From NCBI GenBank assembly GCA_019685555.1, contig JABFQN010000003.1, positions 48,080-112,079 on the forward strand: a DNA stretch of 64,000 nt. Reading direction: 5' to 3'. The notes under the pieces were generated by a model, which was not told the DNA's origin, did not search any database, and worked only from the letters and a program-made list of their open reading frames with translations. The position numbers and the translations under genes were made by a program. This stretch comes from Candidatus Bathyarchaeota archaeon A05DMB-3. GTDB taxonomy: Archaea; Thermoproteota; Bathyarchaeia; Bathyarchaeales; Bathycorpusculaceae. Numbering within the stretch: the stretch's first letter is position 1; each line of letters begins with the position of its first letter. Shown here piece after piece: positions 26,759-35,577 of the stretch.

Positions 26759-27511
26759 CTAAAAAAGTCTCAGCTTTCTCTTGGGCTCTTCCTTTTCCTT
26801 TGGTTTTTCAGCCAATGGTTTTGGAAAAACTGGTGCTGGTGGCTCTTCTTTAGGTGGCTCAGCCTTTGGCGGTTCTGGTTTTGGTTCAGGCTTTGGGGCT
26901 TCTTCTTTGGGTTCTGGTTCTGGTGGAGGTGGCGGTGGTGCATGTTCCTTTTTCTTTGGTGGTTTCGGTTCATGTTTTTTCTCTGGAGGCTTCTCCTCTT
27001 TCTCTTTCGGTTTTTCGGGTTGTTTCCATGTAAAAATGGGTTGGAGGCGGAGACCCTTATGGTCTCCAAGCTTTAGGTATTCCCACTCGTATAGGTCTAT
27101 GCGGATTCCCTTCATGCTTTCCACAGCGCGTTTAACGGCATCCGAAAAACTTGGCGCAATTAGCACTAGTCTCGGTTTTTCCTTGTCGTCGATTTTGTGC
27201 TTGTTGTAAGTAGCCTTCAAGAAGGACTTAAACTTGTCAACATAATCGAGGCTTTGCAGTCCTTGAAGAAGCATGGCGTCGTCTTCTTGAACAGTCAACT
27301 GTAGAATAACAAGTTGTCCGTTATTGTCATGGCATAAAACATCTAAATTGGTTTTATCATTCACTGGGACGTTGCTGCAAATCACCGTTAAACCCTTCTC
27401 AACCAAGTTTATCTCGTTGACTATCATCTGCTCTAACTCGTGGCGACTCTCAATACTGAGTTTTTCAATCGACACACTCTTCACCTTTGTTTTAAAGAAT
27501 GAGATGTCCAT
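26759..27511 (-). CDS. NucS-like nuclease domain with a proline/glutamate/lysine-rich tail
   Basis: About 250 residues from ATG 27511; ATG 27565 is an alternative. Residues 15-140 follow the NucS/DUF91 nuclease fold (ELEQMIVNEINLVEKGL, NLDVLCHDNNGQLVILQL, LQGLQSLDYVDKFKSFL, PRLVLIAPSFSDAVKRAV). The Asp of the active site is present, but the expected E-x-K on the next strand reads Q-L-T, so catalysis is doubtful. From about 160 the protein is a low-complexity repeat of PPKKK, PPPPPP and EPKPEPP runs ending KRKLRLF. It is divergent from GH57 and its tail may bind partners. Confidence 0.6.
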   Translation of the reverse strand: MDISFFKTKVKSVSIEKLSIESRHELEQMIVNEINLVEKGLTVICSNVPVNDKTNLDVLCHDNNGQLVILQLTVQEDDAMLLQGLQSLDYVDKFKSFLKATYNKHKIDDKEKPRLVLIAPSFSDAVKRAVESMKGIRIDLYEWEYLKLGDHKGLRLQPIFTWKQPEKPKEKEEKPPEKKHEPKPPKKKEHAPPPPPPEPEPKEEAPKPEPKPEPPKAEPPKEEPPAPVFPKPLAEKPKEKEEPKRKLRLF

Positions 27512-27625
27512 AAGAAATAAATAAATTATGAATTCAAAATCCGAATCAAATCTAAATTTTAGCAAACCACAAATAAAACATCAAGCTAACTAATGTTAAC
27601 ACAGTAAAGCAGAGGGCTAAAAGCT

Positions 27626-29173
27626 TTGACAGATATTGTTTTTATATTCGAGGTACACCAACCTCACCGCCTTAAAAAAGACTTTTTCTGGGAAAATAGG
27701 CTCTTTAAGCGCCTAAAAAAGGAAGAGTTTTTCAACTATTATTTCAATCACGAGCTTGACAGGGAAATCTTCGAAAGAGCATGCAAGAAATGCTATTTCC
27801 CCTCAAATCAAATACTGTTAGACCTAATTGACAAGCACAAGCGAGACAAAAGGCAAGTCAAATTTTCTTTTAGCATTTCAGGCGTTTTCCTAGAACAATG
27901 TGAGATGCTTAACAAAGACCTTTTAGAATCCTTTAAACAGCTTGCAGAAACGGGATGCGTGGAATTTCTAAACCAGACATACTACCACTCTTTGGCAAGC
28001 ATCTACCCAGAAAAAGGCGAATTCGTTGAACAAGTGAAAATGCACAGACAAACCGTGAAAGACCTTTTGGGCTACACGCCACAAGTTTTCGAGAACACCG
28101 AACTAATCTACAACAACACCATAGCCAAAACAATAGAGGAACTAGGCTTCACTGGAATATTCACCGAAGGCACAGAAAGAATACTTCACGGAAAATCCCC
28201 CAACCACCTATACAAACCGAAAGACTGCAAAAAACTCAAAGTACTCCTAAGAAATTATAAGCTAACAGACGACATTGGCTTTAGATTTTCAGCCAGATGG
28301 TGGAACGAATGGCCCCTAACAGCAGACAAATATGCAAGCTGGCTGGCGGCAACCCCGGGACAATGCATAAACATCTTCCCAGACTATGAAACCTTCGGCG
28401 AGCATCACTGGCCAGAAACCGGCATACACGATTTTCTCAGACATTTGCCCAGAGAAATTCTGAAATGGTGGCATCTCCGCATGTCTACGCCTTCAGAAGT
28501 TATCGAAAAATATGAGCCTACAGGTGAAATTGACGTTCCAGAGCTTGGAGGAACAGTTTCATGGGCTGACTTGGAAAGGGACACGAGCTGCTGGCTTGGA
28601 AACACAATGCAGTGGGCCTACTTCACTTCTGTGAAAAGACTTGAACCCCTCCTCAAAGAAGCGGACGACAAGGATTTTTTGCGGATATGGCGATATTTCC
28701 AAACAAGCGACCACCTATACTACATGTTCACCGCTGGCGGCGCTCCAGGCGAGGTTCACTCCTACTTCAGTCCCTTCAACAATCCAGTAGACGCTTATGT
28801 GACAGCTCAAGCAGCCATATTGGATTTCGAAAATCGCATACGCCTTGCCATAATAACAGCTAGTGAACCCTTCCTTTTCTATAATGGTGTTGGAGGGGAA
28901 AAATATACAGGGGTTATGGCTTGGAGCCTTAAAGGTTTTCTAAAAGCCCTAAAAAGGGTTAAAGTTGAATCTTTGGTTTTCCACAACAGCCAAGGAGACT
29001 TCGAAAAATGGGCAGGGCAGTCTCTCCACGATGAGGTTTTAGCTGAAAAACTAAAAAAGATTAGGATTTCAAAGCTGAAAGAATCGGCTTTAAGAAAAGC
29101 TTTAGTTAAAGCTGCTCAAGAAAGATTTAAAGAGCTGTTCCAGCATGCAAAAACGGCTACAGAATACTTTTAA
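27626..29173 (+). CDS. GH57 family alpha-amylase / glucanotransferase
   Basis: A 515-residue GH57 protein. FEVHQPHR (motif 1), FSISGVFLEQ, VFENTELIYNN with the probable nucleophile Glu near 159, and INIFPDYETFGEHHW with the acid/base Asp near 252 are present, followed by helical C-terminal segments. GH57 enzymes cleave or rearrange alpha-1,4 glucans with retention. There is no signal peptide, so it acts inside the cell on a glycogen-like polymer. TTG 27626 is preceded by GAGGGC ten bases upstream. Confidence 0.85.
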   Translation: MTDIVFIFEVHQPHRLKKDFFWENRLFKRLKKEEFFNYYFNHELDREIFERACKKCYFPSNQILLDLIDKHKRDKRQVKFSFSISGVFLEQCEMLNKDLLESFKQLAETGCVEFLNQTYYHSLASIYPEKGEFVEQVKMHRQTVKDLLGYTPQVFENTELIYNNTIAKTIEELGFTGIFTEGTERILHGKSPNHLYKPKDCKKLKVLLRNYKLTDDIGFRFSARWWNEWPLTADKYASWLAATPGQCINIFPDYETFGEHHWPETGIHDFLRHLPREILKWWHLRMSTPSEVIEKYEPTGEIDVPELGGTVSWADLERDTSCWLGNTMQWAYFTSVKRLEPLLKEADDKDFLRIWRYFQTSDHLYYMFTAGGAPGEVHSYFSPFNNPVDAYVTAQAAILDFENRIRLAIITASEPFLFYNGVGGEKYTGVMAWSLKGFLKALKRVKVESLVFHNSQGDFEKWAGQSLHDEVLAEKLKKIRISKLKESALRKALVKAAQERFKELFQHAKTATEYF

Positions 29174-29235
29174 ACATGCGCCCGCCTTTAATAGGAAACG
29201 CAATGACATGGTTTAAGACTTAAAGGGTGAAGAAT

Positions 29236-29487
29236 TTGAGAGAAGAGCTTCCAATTTCAGAAAAAATTTTGCAAATGCTCCACAATCTCTGCGCGACAGC
29301 CCCTGACTTGGCGAGGAAAAGCGAGGAACTCGCCCAAGTTTTTCATTTGGATGTGGCTGAAGTTGAAAGAATTTTAGACGGATATGGCTGTGAGGGTTAT
29401 GTGGAAAGCTTTGCGGACAATCAAGGGAAAAAATGGTATTACCTCACGGGGAGGGGAATAATTAAGGTTTGTGCGCTTTTCACTTAA
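29236..29487 (+). CDS. Small winged-helix-like protein
   Basis: An 83-residue protein: helices (ISEKILQMLHNLCATAPDLARKSEELAQVFHLDVAEVERIL) followed by a beta wing (GYVESFADNQGKKWYYLTGRG), the layout of a winged-helix domain. TTG 29236 is preferred to GTG 29227 because AAAGGGTG (29222-29229) would overlap the latter. It sits between GH57 and the GT genes on the same strand and could regulate them locally. No family was recognised. Confidence 0.6.
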   Translation: MREELPISEKILQMLHNLCATAPDLARKSEELAQVFHLDVAEVERILDGYGCEGYVESFADNQGKKWYYLTGRGIIKVCALFT

Positions 29488-29500
29488 CTGGCGGTAACAA

Positions 29501-30115
29501 ATGCGAGTGATAATATTTTCATGGGAGTTTCCCCCAAGAATTGTTGGGAAACTTGCCGATTACGTGAAGAAACTGGCACTGCAGCTTGCCAAAAACAAAA
29601 TTGAAACATGCGTAGTTACCTACCATGACTATTTGACTGGCGAGTTTGAAGAAGAAGGAAACGTAAAAACTTACAGGGTGACAAACCCTGTTAAAACGCA
29701 TGTCAGCGTCCTCACGTGGGTTCTCACTTTAAATCAGGAAGTGGAGAGGGCAGCTGCCAACATATACTACAAAATTGGCAAGCATATAAGCCTCATAGAC
29801 GTGCATGACTGGCATTTCATCCCTGCGGCAGTCACATTGAAAAAAGCGCTAGGCATACCCTTCGTGTATTCTATTGAAAGTTTAGAGGACCATCGCTCCC
29901 ATGGGGCGGACTCTCCTTTTAACATGGCTATAAAAAGCATTGAATGGCTTGGCATGTATGAGGCGGATAAGGTTGTTGTGAAGTCTGAATGGATGTCAAG
30001 CGAGGCGATGAGAATATACAAGGTTCCAGAAGCAAAAATAAGAGTTGTTAAACCAGAATCCGAACTTTGGATTAAAAAAATCTTGGGAATTTATGGGAGT
30101 GTCAGTGGTGCCTAA
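29501..30115 (+). CDS. GT-B glycosyltransferase N-terminal half only
   Basis: A 204-residue protein equal to the N-terminal acceptor domain of the adjacent GT4 protein: FSWEFPPRIVGKLADYVKKLALQLA, LIDVHDWHFIPA and EADKVVVKSEWMSSEAMRIY. The donor-binding half, with its E-x7-E motif, is absent; the frame stops at TAA 30113-30115 inside the start region of the next gene. This looks like a duplicated and truncated paralogue. The glycine loop GG is altered to GK. It could be a non-catalytic partner or a decaying copy. Confidence 0.65.
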   Translation: MRVIIFSWEFPPRIVGKLADYVKKLALQLAKNKIETCVVTYHDYLTGEFEEEGNVKTYRVTNPVKTHVSVLTWVLTLNQEVERAAANIYYKIGKHISLIDVHDWHFIPAAVTLKKALGIPFVYSIESLEDHRSHGADSPFNMAIKSIEWLGMYEADKVVVKSEWMSSEAMRIYKVPEAKIRVVKPESELWIKKILGIYGSVSGA

Positions 30116-31313
30116 CAATTTGAGGGTTATGATGCTAACTTGGGAGTTTCCTCCAAGAATTATAGGGGGAATTTCGCCTCACGTTTATCACTTATCTAAA
30201 AACCTTGCAGAAAAAGGCGTAAAGGTTTACATCGTTACATGCGATTTTCCAGGGGCTTCCCCCCACGAGACATTAGACGGCGGCGTTGAAGTTTTCCGAG
30301 TTGACTCCTACAAGAATCCTTCGCCAGACTTTGCAAGCTGGGTTTATTTAATGAATATGAATATGCAGAAGGAAGCAGCCGCCATCGTTAAAAATCTAGG
30401 CGGCGTAGACATTTTCCATGCACATGACTGGCTGGTGGCAAATGCTAGTATAGGCTTAAAGCATGTTTTTAGGAAACCTCTTTTGGCGACAATTCACTCT
30501 ACAGAGGTTGGACGGCGAAATGGCATCCACACCGATTATGAGAGGATGATTCATGAGACAGAGGCTTGGCTTACATACGAGGCTTGGAGAGTCATATGCT
30601 GCAGCAACTACATGGTTTCCCATGCCAGATGGGCTTTTGGGCTTCCAGAAGACAAACTTGTTATGGTTCCAAACGGTGTGGAAGCCAAAGAATACGAGAG
30701 AAGCAACATAGACTTACACCAGTTTAGGCGACGTTTCGCTTTGCCAGAAGAGAAAATTGTCTTGTTCGTTGGGAGACTAGTCTACGAGAAAGGCATTCAT
30801 ATTCTAATAGGTGCTGTGCCGAAAATTTTGGAAAAAGTTAACGCGAAGTTTGTTGTGGTTGGAAATGGCTATATGAAAGAGACTCTTTCAGAACATGTTA
30901 AACGCATAGGTTTAGCACACAAAGTCTTGTTCACTGGTTTTGTGGACGATGAAACATTAAGAAACCTGCAGAAATGCGCTAATGTTTCCGTTGTGCCCTC
31001 GCTTTTCGAGCCCTTTGGAATCGTTGCGCTTGAAGCTATGGCTGCCAAAAGCCCAGTTGTGGTTTCAGATACAGGTGGCTTGTCTGAAATAGTGGAGCAT
31101 GATGTGACTGGCGTTAAAGTCTACCCAAACAATCCTGACTCCCTAGCATGGGGAGTTACAAGGGTTTTGCTTGACGAAGATTATGCTGATAGACTTCGGG
31201 AAAACGCTTACCGCATGGTTCTTGAAAAATTTAACTGGGAGAAAATAAGCCAACAGACAAAAAATATTTACGAGAAGGTTTTAGGCGAGTATTCAAAGAC
31301 TTTCTGGGCTTAA
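30105..31313 (+). CDS. GT4-type glycosyltransferase
   Basis: About 403 residues. WEFPPRIIGGISPHVYHLSK is the acceptor loop, IFHAHDWLVA the central strand, LFVGRLVYEKGIHILI and VVVGNGYMKE the donor domain, and PFGIVALEAMAAKSPV the E-x7-E motif. GTG 30105 (or 30108) is chosen because TGGGAG lies five (eight) bases upstream; it overlaps the truncated paralogue by 11 bases. It is probably a glycogen synthase-like enzyme acting with the GH57 protein. Confidence 0.8.
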   Translation: MVPNNLRVMMLTWEFPPRIIGGISPHVYHLSKNLAEKGVKVYIVTCDFPGASPHETLDGGVEVFRVDSYKNPSPDFASWVYLMNMNMQKEAAAIVKNLGGVDIFHAHDWLVANASIGLKHVFRKPLLATIHSTEVGRRNGIHTDYERMIHETEAWLTYEAWRVICCSNYMVSHARWAFGLPEDKLVMVPNGVEAKEYERSNIDLHQFRRRFALPEEKIVLFVGRLVYEKGIHILIGAVPKILEKVNAKFVVVGNGYMKETLSEHVKRIGLAHKVLFTGFVDDETLRNLQKCANVSVVPSLFEPFGIVALEAMAAKSPVVVSDTGGLSEIVEHDVTGVKVYPNNPDSLAWGVTRVLLDEDYADRLRENAYRMVLEKFNWEKISQQTKNIYEKVLGEYSKTFWA

Positions 31314-31318
31314 CGGGT

Positions 31319-32269
31319 TTATGGATACTTAAGCCTAATAGCCTTATTCGGGCAAGCGTCAACACATTTTAGGCAGTAAATGCATTCCGGGTCGCTGAAC
31401 TTCTCCCACGGAAGTTCCAAAATGCGCACCCTCATGGGACAAGTCTTCACGCATTCTCGGCATTCGCCTTTAACACATTTCACAAGGTCTCTCCTTAAAC
31501 CCATAAAGCTAAACCTATTCAAAACAGCCATTATCGCTCCGTGAGGACAGAAATACTTGCACCATCCCCGGGGGACATATGCGGCGAAAACCAAAATCCC
31601 TACTAGGATGAAGAGTTGAACCCAGAAAAGAGGAGGCAAATCCAAAACTCCAGCTAAAGCTTCCAAAACTGGCTTTTCCACTATTGCATTCGAAAAACCT
31701 TGAACCATTTTTGGCAACGTTGCAAATAGCGTTTCAGAGGGGCTCACAGCGGTGAATGGGGCATAGGCAAATATGCCCATAGCATTTTCATAGCTTCTGT
31801 GGGCTCCTAAAAGTTTAGCGGCGGAAAAAGTCACGCTAATGAACAGCGTGATGCCTAGAACAAGGTATTTCATAAGCGTCATATCTTCATGGGTCTTAGG
31901 CGACACTTCCATCTTCTTTACTTTGATGAAGTCTATTAGGTCTTGGATAAAGCCGAAGGGGCAAACCCATCCGCAAAGTGATTTGCCAAGCAACACGCCA
32001 ACCGCCAGAAAAGAGGCTACTGCAAGCCACGGAAAGACTGGGGTGGATTGTTGCCAACCGCTTAGCATAAGCTGCAAAGCAGTAAAAGCGTCGCCGACAG
32101 TGTTCTGTTGAAGACCCCATGTCCAAAGAACTGGAAGCAGTATGGGCAAAGAACCTAGATTGAAGATTATTGCGCTAAAGAATAGGAAGGATAGAAACTG
32201 CACTACTATGCGAATCGTGTTAATTTTTAACAAACGCCTTTTGACGTCGACTTTCGCCATTGCTGCCAC
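31319..32269 (-). CDS. Membrane polyferredoxin, NapH/MauN-like
   Basis: A 316-residue membrane iron-sulfur protein with helices near 18-42, 75-97, 125-150 and 205-228. Two CxxxCP motifs flank the membrane part (CGWVCPFGFIQDL and CKYFCPHGAIMAV), and two C-terminal [4Fe-4S] sets follow (CVKGECRECVKTCPM; CIYCLKCVDACP). NapH-type proteins pass electrons from quinol to periplasmic or cytoplasmic acceptors. It starts 30 bases after tldE and converges on the GT4 gene. The redox partner is unknown. Confidence 0.8.
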   Translation of the reverse strand: MAAMAKVDVKRRLLKINTIRIVVQFLSFLFFSAIIFNLGSLPILLPVLWTWGLQQNTVGDAFTALQLMLSGWQQSTPVFPWLAVASFLAVGVLLGKSLCGWVCPFGFIQDLIDFIKVKKMEVSPKTHEDMTLMKYLVLGITLFISVTFSAAKLLGAHRSYENAMGIFAYAPFTAVSPSETLFATLPKMVQGFSNAIVEKPVLEALAGVLDLPPLFWVQLFILVGILVFAAYVPRGWCKYFCPHGAIMAVLNRFSFMGLRRDLVKCVKGECRECVKTCPMRVRILELPWEKFSDPECIYCLKCVDACPNKAIRLKYP

Positions 32270-32299
32270 TTCTCTGTTTTAGTTGGGAAGTCTAGTTAT

Positions 32300-33664
32300 T
32301 TACCTTCCGATAACTTTAACGTTTTCCACAATAACCCACGGAGCAACAAGCTGTCCAATCTTCCGCTCGTTGTTGGCTAACGCCGAAATTTTCTTTATAA
32401 CGTCGAACACGTTGCCAGCTAACATAGCTCCTTTCACTGCGCGTGTAATCTTTCCATTTACTATTTTCCATGCGGGAGTTGCTACAACAGAGAATTCTCC
32501 ACTAGCTGGGTTACTGCTGTGAGCTCCTTGCAGCGAATAAACCAGAAGTCCATCGTCGATTTCACCTATGAGCTCTTCTGGCGATTTCTTGCCAGGAGCA
32601 AGGTGGAAGTTTGTTGCTTCAACGTTGGGCGTTGACAGATAGCCCCCTCTAAAAGCGTTTCCAGTGCTTTCTTTTCCTTCCTTCTTTGCAGCGTAGTTGT
32701 CGTAGATGAAGTTGCGTAGCACCCCTTTCTCTATTATGAGGGTTTTCTGCTGTGGGACTCCTTCTCCGTCAAATTTCCATGTGCGAAGTCCCCCTTCTAA
32801 TAAACCGTCATCGTAAACTGTTATATTCTCAGAGGCTATTTTTTCACCTATCTTGCCTTGAAGGGCAGATTGATTCCTTTGCACATAATCCGCCTTAACC
32901 GCATCCATCAGAGTGTAATGGAGAAGCTGCTGCAAGGCAAAATGGGCAAATATCACCTTCATGCTCTTTGTTTCCACCCTTTTCGCCTTCAAAGCTGAAG
33001 CAGCTTGGCGGGCAGCTTCCATGCCCACCCATTCCGGATCTATTTTGTAAAGCCTTTCAACGTTAAACTCAAAGCATACAGGTGTTACTTCGCCAGCCTC
33101 TTGAGCTACGGTTGCCAAGCTGCACTCCACGATTGTTCCATAGTCAAAACCTACGATGCCGTTGGAGTTTACAACAGCCCTAGACAAGTAAGAGGCTCCA
33201 ATGCCGCCTTCTACTGGAAAGACACGTTTATCCGTCTTTTCCGCTGCTTCCAGCATGAGAGAAGCGGTTTTTACCAAGTCTTCCGAGGATAACTCGCATA
33301 TTGAACTGTCAAATGTGTTTTTAACATGGGCAAAGGGCTTTTTGGGCGGAAAACCTTGCCAGTCCTTGTCCGGCTTGCTTGCTTTTGCGGATTTTAGCGA
33401 CTTTAAAACTGTTTCCTCAATCGCCGCTTTGTTTTCGAGGATGTTTGTGTAGGAAAAGCCCACAGCGTTGTTAATCACAGTTCTTATGCCTAACCCTCTA
33501 TCGATAATTCGAGAACTTTTGGCTATCTGTCCTCTCTCAATTGCGACAGTTGTTGTGAGACCCTCGTAAACGAAGACTTCCGCTTCAGATACACCTTTCC
33601 TCAGCGCAAAGTTAGCGGCATCTTCTGCTAAGCTTATGATTTCTTCCTCTTTAAGCGCCGCCAC
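32300..33664 (-). CDS. tldE: TldE/PmbA-type peptidase-complex subunit
   Basis: A 454-residue member of the TldD/PmbA family without the HExxxH zinc motif, hence the TldE partner. Seen: YEGLTTTVAIERGQIAKSSRIIDRGLGIRT near 30-60, VYDDGLLEGGLRTWKFDGEGVPQQKT near 275-300 and GGYLSTPNVEATNFHLAPGK near 340-360. TldD/TldE heterodimers degrade unfolded peptides and mature some ribosomally made peptides. It overlaps tldD by 14 bases. Confidence 0.9.
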   Translation of the reverse strand: MAALKEEEIISLAEDAANFALRKGVSEAEVFVYEGLTTTVAIERGQIAKSSRIIDRGLGIRTVINNAVGFSYTNILENKAAIEETVLKSLKSAKASKPDKDWQGFPPKKPFAHVKNTFDSSICELSSEDLVKTASLMLEAAEKTDKRVFPVEGGIGASYLSRAVVNSNGIVGFDYGTIVECSLATVAQEAGEVTPVCFEFNVERLYKIDPEWVGMEAARQAASALKAKRVETKSMKVIFAHFALQQLLHYTLMDAVKADYVQRNQSALQGKIGEKIASENITVYDDGLLEGGLRTWKFDGEGVPQQKTLIIEKGVLRNFIYDNYAAKKEGKESTGNAFRGGYLSTPNVEATNFHLAPGKKSPEELIGEIDDGLLVYSLQGAHSSNPASGEFSVVATPAWKIVNGKITRAVKGAMLAGNVFDVIKKISALANNERKIGQLVAPWVIVENVKVIGR

Positions 33665-35036
33665 CGACCAGCACCTCCCTCACTCTTATATGTGGACCGC
33701 CATCACAAACAAAGGCTGTTTGCCCTTTGCCGCATCTTCCAGGCCAAAGCTCAAAATCCTTTCCAACAGCATCCACCTTATGCAGTGTTTCAAGGGTGTT
33801 TCCACTTATTGAAGCGTTACGCACTGGCTCACTTACTTCGCCTTTGACTATTTCGTAGCCTTCTTGTATGCCAACTTGGAATGTGCCGTCTAAGTTTGCT
33901 TGGCCTCCTCTGAAACTTTTAAAGTAGTATCCAAACTTTAAGTCTTCAATAAGCTCTTCAAACGAGTTATCTTTCGGCGCCATAAAGGTGTTGCGCATCC
34001 GTATTATGGGTTCCACACGGAAATCTTCGGCCCTTGCATTGCCCGTTGGCTCTGCATTAAACTTTTGTGCAGTTTCGCGGTTGTGCATTAGCCCGACTAC
34101 AACACCATTTTTAACCAGAAGCGTTTTTCGTGCTGGAATGCCTTCGTCATCATATTTGAAGGAGCCGAAAGCTCCCTCCACAGTTCCATCATCATATATG
34201 GTGACAACGTCTGAAGCAACTTTTTTGCCAAGTTTGTCCATAAGAATAGAACCAGACAATGTCAAATCTGCCTCGGCTAAATGTCCAAAGGCTTCATGGA
34301 CGAAGACACCGACAACGTTTGGTCCCAAAACTGCGGGAAAGGTTCCGCCCTTGGGGATTTTAGCTTTCAACTGATCTACAGCCCTTTTTGCAACTCTTTC
34401 GCCTACAACCTCGGGTGTTTCAACATCGAAAACCTCATAGCCCGCTGTTGAGCCCACCTCTTCTCTGCTGAATGTGAAAACATTGTTTTCTTTAGCTGTA
34501 GCCAATATTCTCGACCAAACATAAAGCTTGTCTTGTTCAATGTAGGTGCCCTCACTGTTTATGAAGTAGTTAGTTCCAACAAGGTCTAAATAGTCTATTG
34601 TGCAGCCTTTGATGCGGTTGTCATACCGTAAAACTGTTTTGGCAAGAGTTAAAGTTGTTCCTATCTTATCTTCAATTGAGATTTTCGAAGGATCCTTTTT
34701 GGGTTTAGCCAGCACATTATCTTCAAAACCCTTGCTTTCAACAAGTTTTATCGGATTTTTAAGCTTTAAACTAGCAGCTTTTGCCATTTTGCAAGCGTCA
34801 GAAACAGCGTTTTCCAAAATTTCAGTATCAAATGAGCCTACGGAAGCGAAACCCCATGCTCCGTTGACGAGAACCCTTAAGGCTGCACCATTTTCTATTC
34901 CTTCTTTTGCAGCTTCGATTCTTTCTTCTTTAAGAGTAAGCATAGATTTGAAAAGCTTCTGTGCACGTACCTCCACATATTCAACGCCAAACTTCTGAAC
35001 AGCTACATTAACAATTTTAGTTAGAGTATCCTTCAA
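33651..35036 (-). CDS. tldD: TldD metallopeptidase subunit
   Basis: A 461-residue TldD. The zinc motif HEAFGH is near 262, followed by a Cys/Asp-rich second ligand area; TIYDDGTVEGAFGSFKYDDEGIPARKT and GNARAEDFRVEPIIRMRNTF are family signatures. It is the catalytic half of the TldD/TldE complex. No modified-peptide precursor gene is recognisable nearby, so general peptide degradation is the safer role. Confidence 0.92.
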   Translation of the reverse strand: MKDTLTKIVNVAVQKFGVEYVEVRAQKLFKSMLTLKEERIEAAKEGIENGAALRVLVNGAWGFASVGSFDTEILENAVSDACKMAKAASLKLKNPIKLVESKGFEDNVLAKPKKDPSKISIEDKIGTTLTLAKTVLRYDNRIKGCTIDYLDLVGTNYFINSEGTYIEQDKLYVWSRILATAKENNVFTFSREEVGSTAGYEVFDVETPEVVGERVAKRAVDQLKAKIPKGGTFPAVLGPNVVGVFVHEAFGHLAEADLTLSGSILMDKLGKKVASDVVTIYDDGTVEGAFGSFKYDDEGIPARKTLLVKNGVVVGLMHNRETAQKFNAEPTGNARAEDFRVEPIIRMRNTFMAPKDNSFEELIEDLKFGYYFKSFRGGQANLDGTFQVGIQEGYEIVKGEVSEPVRNASISGNTLETLHKVDAVGKDFELWPGRCGKGQTAFVCDGGPHIRVREVLVGGGA

Positions 35037-35143
35037 CTTTCCCCTTCCTAAAGCGTTAAGCTTTGAAGGGATTAATTCACAAGGGGAAGCTAATAAGAAT
35101 TATTATAAAAATAGATGGATGGAACCATGTTTATAATAAGAGC

Positions 35144-35497
35144 TTACGCCTTTCGCATAAGCAGTTTCACTTGGCTTGCAAAATCACTGTCTCTAATTCT
35201 CTCCAACTCCAGTCTACGAAGCAACCCATAACTTGAGTATATATCCTCTAGAATCTTCCGCTCAACAACATAAGCCCCCGTCCTCAAAAACTCCTCAAGC
35301 CCCCTTGCAAACAAGTCAATCTTATCCGCTATTTCATTCCGCTTAACAGCATAACGATTCTCCAAATAACGATAAATCAAGCGCGTTGCCTCCTCTCCGA
35401 AAACCTGCCTTAACACACGGTCAATTATCTTCGAAATTTTTTCGTTCTCTTTGGTTGTTTGCTGGCTTATAGTCATGGGCGTCATCGTGATCACCAT
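35144..35497 (-). CDS. Helical archaeal protein, unknown function
   Basis: A 117-residue, nearly all-helical protein with KIIDRVLRQVFGEEATRLIYRYLENRYAVKRNEIADKIDLFARGLEEFLRTGAYVVERKILEDIYSSYGL. The start may be ATG 35497 or the internal ATG near 35482. A GTGATCAC palindrome overlaps the first codons and CGTGTACACG lies at 35531-35540. No family was recognised; composition and length suggest a small soluble regulatory or scaffolding protein. Confidence 0.6.
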   Translation of the reverse strand: MVITMTPMTISQQTTKENEKISKIIDRVLRQVFGEEATRLIYRYLENRYAVKRNEIADKIDLFARGLEEFLRTGAYVVERKILEDIYSSYGLLRRLELERIRDSDFASQVKLLMRKA

Positions 35498-35577
35498 TAT
35501 CGTGCATATTACGAATTAATAAACTTTGTCGTGTACACGTCTAACACATATACGGATAAAAATGTAAAGTCTGCGTT

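Noticed and set aside
26770..27209. Long open frames on both strands over the proline-rich tail region
   Set aside because: They translate to low-complexity Gly/Ser or His/Asn/Lys runs that mirror the Pro/Glu/Lys codons of the real gene.
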